Assembly (NCBI GenBank): GCA_963765935.1 | Contig: CAVXXX010000001.1 | Coordinates: 1,674,001 to 1,738,000 of the forward strand | DNA: 64,000 bases | DNA from: JAMXLG01 sp963765935 | Lineage (GTDB): Bacteria > Vulcanimicrobiota > Vulcanimicrobiia > Vulcanimicrobiales > Vulcanimicrobiaceae | Direction: 5' to 3' | Part shown: piece after piece, positions 53,717 through 62,774 of the stretch | Layout of the letters: the number at the start of each line of letters is the position of its first letter | Numbering within the stretch: the stretch's first letter is position 1 | Program-made: the position numbers and the translations under genes | The notes under the pieces: model-generated | Told to the model about the DNA's origin: nothing | The model's input: the letters and a program-made list of their open reading frames with translations, nothing else | Databases searched by the model: none

Positions 53717-56098
53717 GTGGACCTCCACACCCGGCCTCAGGATCCGACCGGTAATCGTGCTTTTGCCGAGCTCGATTGGTCAAGCACGCCCCTTGGTCCA
53801 CGTGAACTTTGGCCGGAAAGTTTGAAGACGACGCTTGCGATCGCGTTGACATCGCGATTCCCAACCATTATTTTCTGGGGCCGCGATCTCATACAACTCT
53901 ACAACGACCCATATCGAGCGCTGCTCGGCGAGAAACATTCGCGCATATTCGGCCGGCCGGCACGCGAATGTTCTGCAGAAGATTGGGATACGATCGGCCC
54001 GCTATTGGAGCGCGTTCTCGAGACGGGCGAAGCCGCGTGTTGTGAAGTCGCAAACTTCACGTGTTCGTATAGTCCGATCGCTGATGCCTCCGGTATTGCC
54101 GGTGTCTTTTGCACGCTGCAGCGAGCGCAAGAGAGTCGTATCGCATTTGAGCAAATCACCGATGTCCTGCCCGCGATGATTTGGACGGCTAGCGTCGACG
54201 GTTCGCACGAATACGTCAATGCGGCGTGGACTCGCTATACCGGCCTTAGGTCAGGAGAACCGTGGTTCACCATGATTCATCCCGACGATCGCGCGGTCTT
54301 CATGGATGAATGGCAGCGCGTCATGCACGACGATCACGCCGCGTTTCTGCGGGACTACCGGCTCTGGCATAGATCGAGCGGCCGTTATCGTTGGGTGACG
54401 GCTCAGGCAACACGGACACGCGTCGGAGCGCAAGAACTGTGGATCGGCACGACCATCGACATCGACGAACGAAAACGACGAGAGCTCTCAAACGAGTTTC
54501 TCGCGCGTGCGGGCGTCGCATTGAACCGCACGCTCAACATCGATGAAACGTTCCGGCGCCTTGCGACGCTGGCCGTCAAGAGTATCTGCGATTATTGCGT
54601 CTTCTATCGCGTCGAAGAAGGGCGTGTTGCGCGCAGAGTGTGGAAACATCGCGACCGCACGATGCAAGCGTTGCTCGATGAAGCAATAACGCATGGTCCC
54701 GATCCCAACGACCCGGATTGGATGATCGCGAAGGTCCTGCGCTCGGGTGAACCTTCGATCTGGCATCGCGGAGAGATCATCGCGCAGTCGCGAACGAGTG
54801 GCCCAGACTACGACGACGCGATCGCGAGGTTGAACCTGAGCGGCGTTCTTCTGTGTCCGGTCCACGTCGGGTCTAAAGTCTATGGCGCGCTCGCGTTCGC
54901 GCGCACCGACGACCGCGAACCGTTCGACGACGTCGATTTGCAGATGGTGATGCAGCTGGCGGATCGTGCCGCAATTGCTCTCGCCAATGCGGACCTCTTC
55001 GAGCGCGAACATCGCATCGCACTCTCCTTCCAAAGTGCTGCGCTTCCCGATGCGGTGCCGCGCCGCGACGGAGTCGAAATCGACGCGCATTACGTTGCGG
55101 CGCGCAGTGAAGCGCGCGTCGGCGGTGACTGGTACGATGTCGAGCTGTTGCCGGACGGACGAATGCTGCTTTCGGTTGGTGACGTTTCCGGAAGTGGTCT
55201 TGCCGCCGCGGTCATCATGTCAATGGCGCGCTACGCGATCAGGAGTGTCGCGCACGTCTATGCGGATCCGTCGACGATTCTCGAAGCCGCGCAACGTGCG
55301 ACGGAGCGGCGTCTGGGCGAACACTTTATCACGGCCTTCGTCGGCGTTATGGATCCCGTACTCGGGCGATTCACCTATTGCAATGCCGGACACATTCCAC
55401 CGCTCTTGCTGACCGGAGGGAAGCTCGTCGAACTCATGGGCGACGGCATGCCGATCGGCGTCGGTCTCGACCAACGGTGGCAAAGCACGATGATGCGTTT
55501 GCCGGAACACGCGACGCTCGTGCTTTACACGGATGGTTTGACTGAAGGCGCGGGCGCATTTCTCCCCGGAGAAGCAGCGCTGCATACGGAATTGCTCTCG
55601 CGCCGCTTCCGTCAACATCCGACAGCCCGGGCGCTCTATGAGATGATGTTACCCGATGGAGCGCACGACGATGTTGCGATTCTGCTCGCGCACATCTCGC
55701 TTCCCGACGTTGAGTCGAGCGTTATCCGTTTCCCCTTGACGGTTCAGACTGCGCGCGACGCAACGCGTGCGCGCGATCTGATCTGCGCGACGCTCAGCGA
55801 TGAAGATCTCTTACACGGCGAAGCGCTTGAAAATGCGCGTCTGATCGTCGGTGAACTCACGGCAAATCTCGCACGCCACGCGCCGGGCGACGCACTCGCC
55901 GTAATCGACCGCTGGAATGAATATCCCGTCTTTCACCTCGTCGATAGCGGCGGCGGTTTTCGCTACTCGAATCGCCTGCCGCCCGTCCTCTCCGAAAACG
56001 GCCGCGGCCTATTCATCGCATCCGCACTCGCACGCCGCCTCGAAGTTCTCCCCGACCTAGACGGCGGCTCCCACGTCCTAGTCGTCTTCGAAACCTAA
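53717..56098 (+). CDS. RsbU-type regulator: PAS, GAF, PP2C phosphatase and anti-sigma kinase domains
   Basis: A 793-residue signalling protein starting at GTG 53717. Two PAS-like domains (about 20-140 and 150-265; the second has VDGSHEYVNAAWTRYTG and WIGTTIDIDERKR) are followed by GAF (about 285-440), a SpoIIE/RsbU phosphatase domain (VGGDWYDVELL, GDVSGSGLAAA, YCNAGHIPPLL, LYTDGLTE) and C-terminal HATPase_c (GELTANLARHAPG, VDSGGGFRYS, GRGLFIA). Same architecture logic as the protein at 16262-18673 but a different sensor. It probably tunes a sigma-factor partner switch elsewhere in the genome. Confidence 0.9.
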   Translation: MDLHTRPQDPTGNRAFAELDWSSTPLGPRELWPESLKTTLAIALTSRFPTIIFWGRDLIQLYNDPYRALLGEKHSRIFGRPARECSAEDWDTIGPLLERVLETGEAACCEVANFTCSYSPIADASGIAGVFCTLQRAQESRIAFEQITDVLPAMIWTASVDGSHEYVNAAWTRYTGLRSGEPWFTMIHPDDRAVFMDEWQRVMHDDHAAFLRDYRLWHRSSGRYRWVTAQATRTRVGAQELWIGTTIDIDERKRRELSNEFLARAGVALNRTLNIDETFRRLATLAVKSICDYCVFYRVEEGRVARRVWKHRDRTMQALLDEAITHGPDPNDPDWMIAKVLRSGEPSIWHRGEIIAQSRTSGPDYDDAIARLNLSGVLLCPVHVGSKVYGALAFARTDDREPFDDVDLQMVMQLADRAAIALANADLFEREHRIALSFQSAALPDAVPRRDGVEIDAHYVAARSEARVGGDWYDVELLPDGRMLLSVGDVSGSGLAAAVIMSMARYAIRSVAHVYADPSTILEAAQRATERRLGEHFITAFVGVMDPVLGRFTYCNAGHIPPLLLTGGKLVELMGDGMPIGVGLDQRWQSTMMRLPEHATLVLYTDGLTEGAGAFLPGEAALHTELLSRRFRQHPTARALYEMMLPDGAHDDVAILLAHISLPDVESSVIRFPLTVQTARDATRARDLICATLSDEDLLHGEALENARLIVGELTANLARHAPGDALAVIDRWNEYPVFHLVDSGGGFRYSNRLPPVLSENGRGLFIASALARRLEVLPDLDGGSHVLVVFET

Positions 56099-56107
56099 CC
56101 CCCCTCG

Positions 56108-56131
56108 TGTCATCCTGAGCTTGTCGAAGGA
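56108..56131 (-). repeat. Dispersed repeat copy 8, left flank of the GIY-YIG gene
   Basis: On the plus strand this copy reads TGTCATCCTGAGC then TTGTCGAAGGA. On the minus strand it encodes the terminal residues PSTSSG and the TGA stop (56110-56112) of the GIY-YIG gene. It is in opposite orientation to copy 9. Confidence 0.92.
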
Positions 56132-56410
56132 CGCCCGTGCCCAAACAATCGCACCGCTTCCCAATCGCCTTAATTAATGCGATCTTCTTGAGTCGACTCC
56201 ACTTTTTTATTTGCTTTTCCCAACGGATCGCTTCATCGACGTTCGTGAAGTGCTCGGAATAAACAAGGGCGACAGGACGGCGCTCGTGCGTATAGCTGTT
56301 CGGATCCCAAGCCGTATTATGCTCACCGACTCGTCGTTCGACATCATTTGTTATTCCGTATAGAACGATCCGTCGCTGCATTCGAGCATGTAAACATAGT
56401 AGCGCTTCAC
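56110..56410 (-). pseudogene. Small GIY-YIG nuclease gene, disrupted by two single-base deletions
   Basis: The intact product would be a roughly 100-residue GIY-YIG protein of the UPF0213/COG2827 kind. From GTG 56410 it reads VKRYYVYMLECSDGSFYT, then one base is missing near 56356, then GITNDVERRVGEHN, VYSEHFTNVDEAIRWEKQIK and KIALIN. A second base is missing near 56170, then GDWEAVRLFGHGRPSTSSG and stop. The last six residues come from repeat copy 8. An uncorrected frame runs 56507-56013. The GIY-YIG fold cuts DNA and is used by some mobile elements. The gene is bracketed by inverted repeat copies. Confidence 0.8.
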
Positions 56411-56446
56411 TCGAAACCGCTACTGCGACGAACGACCCGCCCGGCG

Positions 56447-56472
56447 ACCCTTCGACAAGCTCAGGGTGACAC
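56447..56472 (+). repeat. Dispersed repeat copy 9, right flank of the GIY-YIG gene
   Basis: A near-exact copy of the common form just upstream of the GIY-YIG start. With copy 8 it forms an inverted pair whose outer ends are both TGTCA-type. Confidence 0.92.
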
Positions 56473-56518
56473 TGGGTGAGGCGCGCTTTTGGCGCTACGC
56501 GCACCATGACATTGGGGG

Positions 56519-56872
56519 TTAGGGGCGTTCGCCTACGAAGCCGCGGTAGACGCGGATGAGGGTGTCTTTTTGTTCGGGGGTGAGACGCGGATCGAGTTTG
56601 ATCGACGATTCTACGGCATCTGCGGCTTCGTTGCGGACGTCTTCGTCGAGCAAGCCGGCTTGCGCGTAGAACGTTTCCGCGGAGAGATGCAGCGCCTTCG
56701 CAATTTGCTTGAGCACTTCTGCGGAGGGTTTATAGAGGCCGCGTTCGACTTGGCTCAAGTAGGGATTGGAAACTTTGGCGAGATCCGCGAGTTGACGCAG
56801 CGAGAGATTTGCGAGCTCGCGTTGCGTTCGGATGAATTCGCCCAGGCCTTTGAGATGATCGCGATTGTTCAT
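56519..56872 (-). CDS. XRE-family regulator of the PHA operon
   Basis: A 117-residue protein with an N-terminal helix-turn-helix (LSLRQLADLAKVSNPYLSQVERGLYKPSAEVL) and a short helical tail that may dimerise. It overlaps the phaC stop by four bases, so it is made with the PHA genes and may sense polymer or granule state, like PhaR/PhaQ in other bacteria, although not homologous to them by eye. Confidence 0.85.
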   Translation of the reverse strand: MNNRDHLKGLGEFIRTQRELANLSLRQLADLAKVSNPYLSQVERGLYKPSAEVLKQIAKALHLSAETFYAQAGLLDEDVRNEAADAVESSIKLDPRLTPEQKDTLIRVYRGFVGERP

Positions 56873-58578
56873 GCTTCCACCGCCGATTCGTTACGAACGT
56901 AGAGGCCCGGTGCCGGATCCCCGCCTTCCGGCAATGGGTAGGGCTCACGAAGGGCGCCGCCGTGCTCGCCGGCCCACGCGGCCCAGTCTTCCCACCAGCT
57001 GCCCTGGTGTTTGCTTGAACGCGCGAGCCATGCGTCCGGTGATTCACCCGGCTCGGTATGGTCGGCGGTCCAGTAGCACGCTTTCGGATTTCCCGGCGGG
57101 TTGCAGATACCCGCGACGTGTCCGGAGTTGGTGCGCGTATATTTTACGTCTCCGCTCACGTACTGCGACGTCATGTACGTCGTACGCCAAGGTGCAATGT
57201 GATCGGCTTCGGCGCCGAGCACGTACATCGGCGTGTGAATCTTGCCCAGATCGATCGGAACGCGGCCAAGCACGAAGGCGTTCGGCACGATGAGCAAATT
57301 GTGCAAATAGCATACGCGCAGGTACTGCGAGTGCATCTCTGCGGGCATGCGCGTGGAATCCGCATTCCATGCCAGAATGTCGAACGCGGGCGGCTTCTTG
57401 CCCATGTACCAATTGGAGACGACGTAGCTCCAGATCAGATCGTTCCCGCGCATCCAGTTGAACGTTCCGGCCATTTCGCTCGACTCGAGGAAACCGCGTT
57501 CGTCCATCTTCTTTTCGAGTCGCGCGATCGATGCTTCATCGGTGAACACACCGAGATCGCCCGGTTCGGTGAAATCCACGATCGTATTCGTGGTCGTAAG
57601 GGACGCAACGCGATCCGCCTCGCCTTTCGCGGCGAGATATGCGAGCAGCAAGACCGCCATCGTTCCGCCCAGACACAACGCCGCGATATTTACTTGCGGG
57701 GCACCGGTGATGCGCTGCACGGCATCGAGCGCCGCGAGCGGGCCTTTCTCCAGATACGTGTCCATGGTGTAATCGCGCATCGACGCATCGGGATTGCGAT
57801 AGCTGATCATGAACGTCTGATGGCCGTGTTTAACGGCCCATTCGACGAACGAACGACCCGGCGCGAGATCCATGATGTAATACTTGTTGATCCACGGCGG
57901 CGACATCAGCAGCGGGCGCTCGTGCACCTGTTCCGTTTGGGGATAGTACGCGAGCAGTTCGATCAACTCGTTGCGGAAGACGACCTCACCTTTGGTCGCC
58001 GCCATGTTTTCGCCGAGCACGAACGACGATGTATCGACTTGCTTTGGGAACCCGCCGTTATGTTGCATGTCGTCGAGAAACTGCTGCATGCCGGCAACGA
58101 GACTTCCTCCGCCGGTGTCGACGGCTTCTTTGATTACCATCGGATTGAGCCAGGGCAGATTCGACGGTGCAAGCGAATCCAGCAGCATATTGAGCGCGAA
58201 ACGTGCCTTGCGTTTCGTCGCCTCCGGCAGTCGCGATTGCTCGATCATTTGTTGCGAATGCTGGCGGCGAACGATGTACTCTTCGAGCATGGAGACGAGA
58301 AACGGATTGCTCGTCCACGCCGGATCGCTAAACCGCTTGTCACCGTTTGCTGAAGCAACCGGCGAAGGATTCTCACCCTGCAGCCGGCGCATCGCGTTTA
58401 GCGCGACCCCTTGTTCCGCCAGCATGAACGCCGACATGATCGTGCTCGCGCGAAGCGGATCGCTCAACACCTCGATCGAGACCGAGCGTAGCGCTTCAAT
58501 GAGCGATGCCGGATCGACACCGCTGACGTCCATTCCGTAACTGAACTCTTCGAGAGGTACCGATCCGATGGTGCTCAC
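56869..58578 (-). CDS. phaC: Class I polyhydroxyalkanoate synthase
   Basis: A 569-residue PHA synthase that polymerises hydroxyacyl-CoA. The alpha/beta-hydrolase domain has the catalytic Cys302 in IAALCLGGTMA (the family usually has GYCIGGT), a catalytic Asp in LGAEADHIAPW and His in NSGHVAGICNPPGNPK. SPPWINKYYIMDL is another family block. It starts in the stop of phaB (ATGA overlap). Confidence 0.95.
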   Translation of the reverse strand: MSTIGSVPLEEFSYGMDVSGVDPASLIEALRSVSIEVLSDPLRASTIMSAFMLAEQGVALNAMRRLQGENPSPVASANGDKRFSDPAWTSNPFLVSMLEEYIVRRQHSQQMIEQSRLPEATKRKARFALNMLLDSLAPSNLPWLNPMVIKEAVDTGGGSLVAGMQQFLDDMQHNGGFPKQVDTSSFVLGENMAATKGEVVFRNELIELLAYYPQTEQVHERPLLMSPPWINKYYIMDLAPGRSFVEWAVKHGHQTFMISYRNPDASMRDYTMDTYLEKGPLAALDAVQRITGAPQVNIAALCLGGTMAVLLLAYLAAKGEADRVASLTTTNTIVDFTEPGDLGVFTDEASIARLEKKMDERGFLESSEMAGTFNWMRGNDLIWSYVVSNWYMGKKPPAFDILAWNADSTRMPAEMHSQYLRVCYLHNLLIVPNAFVLGRVPIDLGKIHTPMYVLGAEADHIAPWRTTYMTSQYVSGDVKYTRTNSGHVAGICNPPGNPKACYWTADHTEPGESPDAWLARSSKHQGSWWEDWAAWAGEHGGALREPYPLPEGGDPAPGLYVRNESAVEA

Positions 58579-59393
58579 ATGTACATTCCGCCGTTAACGT
58601 CGAATGTTGCGCCGGTAATGAAGCCCGAAGCGTCGTCGACTAAGAAGCGCACGACGCGCGCGATTTCGCTCGGATCGCCGAGGCGATCGACCGGTGTGCG
58701 GCTCTTGGCGATATCAATAGCCGCTTGCGGCATCGCGGCAACCATCTCCGTTGCGGTGAAGCCGGGCGCGACGGCGTTCACGGTAATGCCGGATTTTGCG
58801 GTTTCAATTGCGAGCGTTTTCGTCAAGCCCAAGAGACCCGCTTTCGCGGCCGCGTAGTTTGCTTGACCGAAGTTGCCCATGTGGCCCACGACCGAACTGA
58901 TGTTGATGATGCGTCCGAACCTGCGTTCCAGCATTTGATCGAGCACCGCTTTGATCATAAAAAACGGCCCCGACAGATTCACGTCGATGACCGCTTGCCA
59001 TTCCTCTACCGTCATTTTGCGAGCCGTGTGATCTTTCGTAATGCCCGCGTTATTAATGAGCATGTCGACCTTTCCGTGTTTTTCAATGATCGATCGTACT
59101 GCTGTTTCGCACGCGCTATAATCGGCGACATTCGCTTCGTAAAACTCGACAAGTTTCGCCGTGCCGTTGAGCGATGCCTGAAGTGCCGAGGTGCGTTCGC
59201 GGTCTACCGGGATGCCCACCACTGCGACTAGGGCGCCATCCGTTGCGAGAGCTTTAGAAATCGCGCCGCCGATGCCGCGCGAGCCGCCGGTGACAATTGC
59301 CACGCGGCCGTCCAGGCTGCTCAGAGCACCGGACGCGAGTTGGGGTGAGCCTACATTCATATACGGGATTTTATCCCCCGCTGCTGTACTCAC
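58575..59393 (-). CDS. phaB: Acetoacetyl-CoA reductase-type SDR
   Basis: A 272-residue short-chain dehydrogenase. NADP(H) site VTGGSRGIGGAIS, NNAG motif, catalytic Ser in INISSVVGHMGNFGQ and YAAAKAG (Tyr and Lys). In this operon it reduces acetoacetyl-CoA to 3-hydroxybutyryl-CoA for PhaC. An unusually long N-terminus precedes the Rossmann fold. ATG 59360 would be shorter. No phaA thiolase is adjacent. Confidence 0.9.
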   Translation of the reverse strand: MSTAAGDKIPYMNVGSPQLASGALSSLDGRVAIVTGGSRGIGGAISKALATDGALVAVVGIPVDRERTSALQASLNGTAKLVEFYEANVADYSACETAVRSIIEKHGKVDMLINNAGITKDHTARKMTVEEWQAVIDVNLSGPFFMIKAVLDQMLERRFGRIINISSVVGHMGNFGQANYAAAKAGLLGLTKTLAIETAKSGITVNAVAPGFTATEMVAAMPQAAIDIAKSRTPVDRLGDPSEIARVVRFLVDDASGFITGATFDVNGGMYM

Positions 59394-59403
59394 CTAGCAA
59401 ATA

Positions 59404-61081
59404 TTAAGGTTGGCCGACCAGCGACCTCAGCACGCGATTTTCGATGGAGAGCCGTTCGTTCTCGGCTGCCCGTTCTTCGCTCAAGACGTGGTCATAGGCA
59501 ACGGCGGCCCGGGCGGTGACCTCCTCGAGGATCTGGCGTTCGTTCGGATCGATGGCCGCGCCGTTCTGGTGGTGGCCGTAGAGGACGTAGCCGATGAGCT
59601 GATGGCGAACGAGCAGCGGCATTGCGAGGAAATCGCCGCGTTCGAGCGTGATCCGTCCCGCGTGGAGTTGCAGCGCAAGCGAATCGTCGGGGTCGAAATC
59701 CCGGATAACCGTCACCGAATCGAGCGCAAGCGCGCGCACCGTTTCGTCGGCGAGCAAGTCATCGATGGCGTGCGTTGTCCGCGCGAACATCATTGCTTCT
59801 GCAATTCGTTCCAGGTGAAGCTGCGCCGCATGCACCGAACGAAAAACGTACCGGTCGACGATCGCGTCGATCGCGCTGTGCATGCGATGGAGACCGATAC
59901 CGATCGCGAGCGCGCCCGCGATTTCGACGACCAAACCGAGGCGAGTCTCTTCGAGACGCTTTGCAACCGCCCAATCGAGCAACGCGAGAACGGCGACGGC
60001 TACCGTCGTGATCAAGCCATAGACGAGCGCGCGGCTGACGAAGAAACGCACGTCGATGACACGATGTTTCAGGATCGCATAGGCAACCGCGACCGGAATG
60101 CAGATATTGAGCGACTGCAGCGAGTTGATCAGCCAGAGCGGGATGTCGCCGTTAGTGAATTGCAGGAGCGCTTCTGCGATGAAGAGCCACGCCACGCCGC
60201 CGAACCCACAGATGAATCCCAGTCCGACCCATTGCAGTCTTTTCCGCGCGGTCTCCTCGGACCGAATGTAATTTGCCACGAATGCGATGATGGACACAAC
60301 GTACGCGACGGCCGGTAATGTCAAATTCATCGATAGGACGAAATCGAGAGTGCGCGGCGCGCCGCGCAGCGCCATGTTGAATATCCCGGAGTAACCAAAC
60401 ACCAAGTTAATGATGAACCAAACGACCCCAATCGCAGCCAAAGCCGGAATTAGGCGACGCGTCGACCTTCCCGGAACCGCTCTCGGGAAATAGCGTGGCA
60501 AAGACGATCATCGACATAGCGCCGGCAATCAGGAGTATCGTCATGCCGGCGCCGTAGAACGGCATGGCGGCATCGCTCAAAGTCGAGAACACCAGTATGG
60601 AGTTGGAGCTGACGCCCACCGCATAGAGATAAAACGACCACGTGAGCCACGACGGACGCACGTATGCGAGCGCCGCTGCGATGATGATGAACAAGCATTG
60701 CTCGGTGATGAGCAAGACATCGGTGATATTATCTGCGAGCGTGCGCGGCTTCGGCTCCGCGACGAGCGTTACGTTACGCTCCGAATCGCCCGAGATAATG
60801 GGAAGCGTTATGGATGTTCCGACGCGGGCCGGGGATAGGATGCAGAGATAGCGGCGTTCGTGCGGCGTGAGCTTTGCAAGATCAACGCGGTCGTTCGCGC
60901 GAACGCCCGCTCGCGCCGCGGCGAGACCAGGGATGATGCCCGTAATTCTTCCGGCCGGCATTGCGTTGAAGCCGAACGTTGAAAACGGTCGCCACGGCAA
61001 CACGATGTCCGGTGCCGTAAACGCCAGCGCAAAAACGGCAAGAGCGATAACGACAATCCGGTTCAAAACCTGCGCCGTCAT
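59404..61081 (-). pseudogene. PDZ-multispan-GAF sensor protein, interrupted by one +1 shift
   Basis: About 558 residues in two frames. The N-terminal part has a membrane helix, a PDZ-like segment (GRITGIIPGLAAARAGVRANDRV) and several helices up to ATLFP. The second frame continues with RAVPGRSTRR, more helices, the ILKHRVIDVRFFVSRALVYG block and a GAF-like domain ending at SLVGQP. One C of the TTTCCC run near 60486 must be skipped. No HisKA or HATPase domain is present, so it is a sensor without a kinase end. The paralogue at 62775-64000 supports the joined reading. Confidence 0.78.
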
Positions 61082-61127
61082 GGCTCAATCTTCTCCGAAA
61101 TTGCACGCCTCACCGCTCTGCTATCCA

Positions 61128-61133
61128 TATAAT
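61128..61133 (+). promoter_or_regulatory. Consensus -10 box upstream of the secreted tandem-domain protein
   Basis: A perfect TATAAT lies 30 bases before the ATG at 61164. No good -35 box is found at the usual distance. GGAGG follows, 7 bases before the ATG. Confidence 0.45.
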
Positions 61134-61163
61134 GGACTGAAGACCGTACGGTGGAGGTTTGAC

Positions 61164-62771
61164 ATGCGCTTAGGTGCTTTCGCTCTCGCCCTTTCTTTCG
61201 TTGTCTCCACGCTCGTGCGTCCCGATTCCGCACTTGCCCAAGGCAATGCCGCGAACGGCTGCATGAACCAATGGCTCTTCAACGGCGTCTGGCGTGTAAG
61301 GGTCGAGAAGGTCGAGCCGTATATTCACGACGGTCAACAACAAGGCTGGCAAGTCACGCAGACATGGCGTAACGGCGTTGCACGTCAACTTTCGCCGGCC
61401 GATTCATTTATGAAAGATGAGACGGTTACGCTCTCGAGCGGTGCGGTGCTCCAACCAGACCCGTATCGCCAGCAATCTCTTGCTTTTAACAATTTCGCGC
61501 CGTCGGGCGAACAGACATACGTTCAGGACTTTCTGTTTCCGAACCTCAAGGGCGATCCCAACGATAAGCCCAAGGCGTTGAACGTTACGTTCGATAACGC
61601 GAAGCTCTCGCAAGCAAACAAGCCACACTTCACCACGAACGCGTACAACTTTCACTACGATCTGACGTGTACCGCGAGCGGCGCAGCGGCCCAAGCGCAA
61701 GGCGGATCGAGTCAACTCGCGGCGACTCCAGGTTGCATGAATCAATGGATGTCAAACGGCGTCTGGAAAATGCGCGTGACGGCGGTTGGTCCGAATCCGG
61801 CGGATGTCACAAAGGCGTCCGATCAGAATGGCTGGCGTGTTACGCAAGAGTGGGTCAACATCACCAATTTCAAAGTATATCCGGGCGGGTTGAGTGACGG
61901 CTTCAATAAGGTGGGCCCCACGAACGTCACGGACGAGTTCCTCGCAACGAAGAACGGAAACAACGTCTCGTCCGCTAACGTGGTCGGTGGCTTCGCGCTC
62001 GGCGCACGCAACGTACCGTTCTTGCCGAATGTTCCGTACACGTTCTCGCAGCTCTTTGCCGGCGGAACGCTGGATCCAGCCGACACGCCCACCCGGCTGC
62101 TCGTCACATTCGATGCCGAAGCGCAGAACAAAGTGAAGCTTGCGTTCCCCGTCGCGCGATACACGCACAAGCCGGCGAACTTCCGCATCAGCTTGGCCTG
62201 CGGCGGCACCGTTACGATGGCGCCGGGCGCCAACGCCGAACCATCAGCGCAGCCGACATTGAATCCGCAAGCATCTCCTGCACCGCAAGTGGCGAGCGCG
62301 CAAACACCGGCAGCGGCGAACGGTAACGTCGATCCGTGTGCGATGCTGAATACGAACGACGTCGCCTCGGCGCTAAGTGTCGGCGCATCATCGGTCGGCA
62401 CGGCGCAACACGCATCGGCGAACGAATGCTCGTGGGCCGTCGCATCACACGGCGGCACGGCGGCGCAAAGCGTCGTCCTTACAACGCAGGCGGTTGGCAC
62501 GGCAAAAACCGGGTGCCACGGACTCAACTGCATCAGCGCGGTGCAGTCGGTGCTTGGGCCGGCCCACGTGGCGTTGCCCGCGCAAATCGCCGATGGGTTC
62601 AACGACGCGCAGATCATCGGTGGCCTTGGCGATAAAGCCGGATGGAAAGACGGCCGTCTGACGGTCATCAAGGCCGATATGGCGTTTCAACTGTTCGTAC
62701 GCGGTTCGGCGTCACCGGCTCTTGCGACGTCGGAGTCGCTCGCCCGCGACGTTCTTACGAGACTTCCGTAA
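61164..62771 (+). CDS. Secreted protein with two tandem GCMNQW domains and a DUF3558-like end
   Basis: A 535-residue protein with a signal peptide (to about residue 28). Two homologous halves start with GCMNQWLFNGVWRVRVEKVEP (about 33-175) and GCMNQWMSNGVWKMRVTAVGP (about 190-350), each ending in a beta-rich segment with a late Cys. After a Pro/Ala/Gln linker comes a domain starting DPCAMLNTNDVASAL that resembles DUF3558-type lipoprotein domains. Function unknown. ATG 61164 is preceded by GGAGG. It is placed between two paralogous sensor genes. Confidence 0.8.
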   Translation: MRLGAFALALSFVVSTLVRPDSALAQGNAANGCMNQWLFNGVWRVRVEKVEPYIHDGQQQGWQVTQTWRNGVARQLSPADSFMKDETVTLSSGAVLQPDPYRQQSLAFNNFAPSGEQTYVQDFLFPNLKGDPNDKPKALNVTFDNAKLSQANKPHFTTNAYNFHYDLTCTASGAAAQAQGGSSQLAATPGCMNQWMSNGVWKMRVTAVGPNPADVTKASDQNGWRVTQEWVNITNFKVYPGGLSDGFNKVGPTNVTDEFLATKNGNNVSSANVVGGFALGARNVPFLPNVPYTFSQLFAGGTLDPADTPTRLLVTFDAEAQNKVKLAFPVARYTHKPANFRISLACGGTVTMAPGANAEPSAQPTLNPQASPAPQVASAQTPAAANGNVDPCAMLNTNDVASALSVGASSVGTAQHASANECSWAVASHGGTAAQSVVLTTQAVGTAKTGCHGLNCISAVQSVLGPAHVALPAQIADGFNDAQIIGGLGDKAGWKDGRLTVIKADMAFQLFVRGSASPALATSESLARDVLTRLP

Positions 62772-62774
62772 ATG

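Noticed and set aside
187..56472. The repeat as a CRISPR array or IS element ends
   Set aside because: Copies are far apart with no spacers of equal length and no transposase. Only the 56108/56447 pair encloses a gene.
22427..61081. Programmed +1 frameshifting as a general mechanism
   Set aside because: The junctions share no common slippery motif and affect unrelated genes. Assembly indels or ordinary lesions are simpler.
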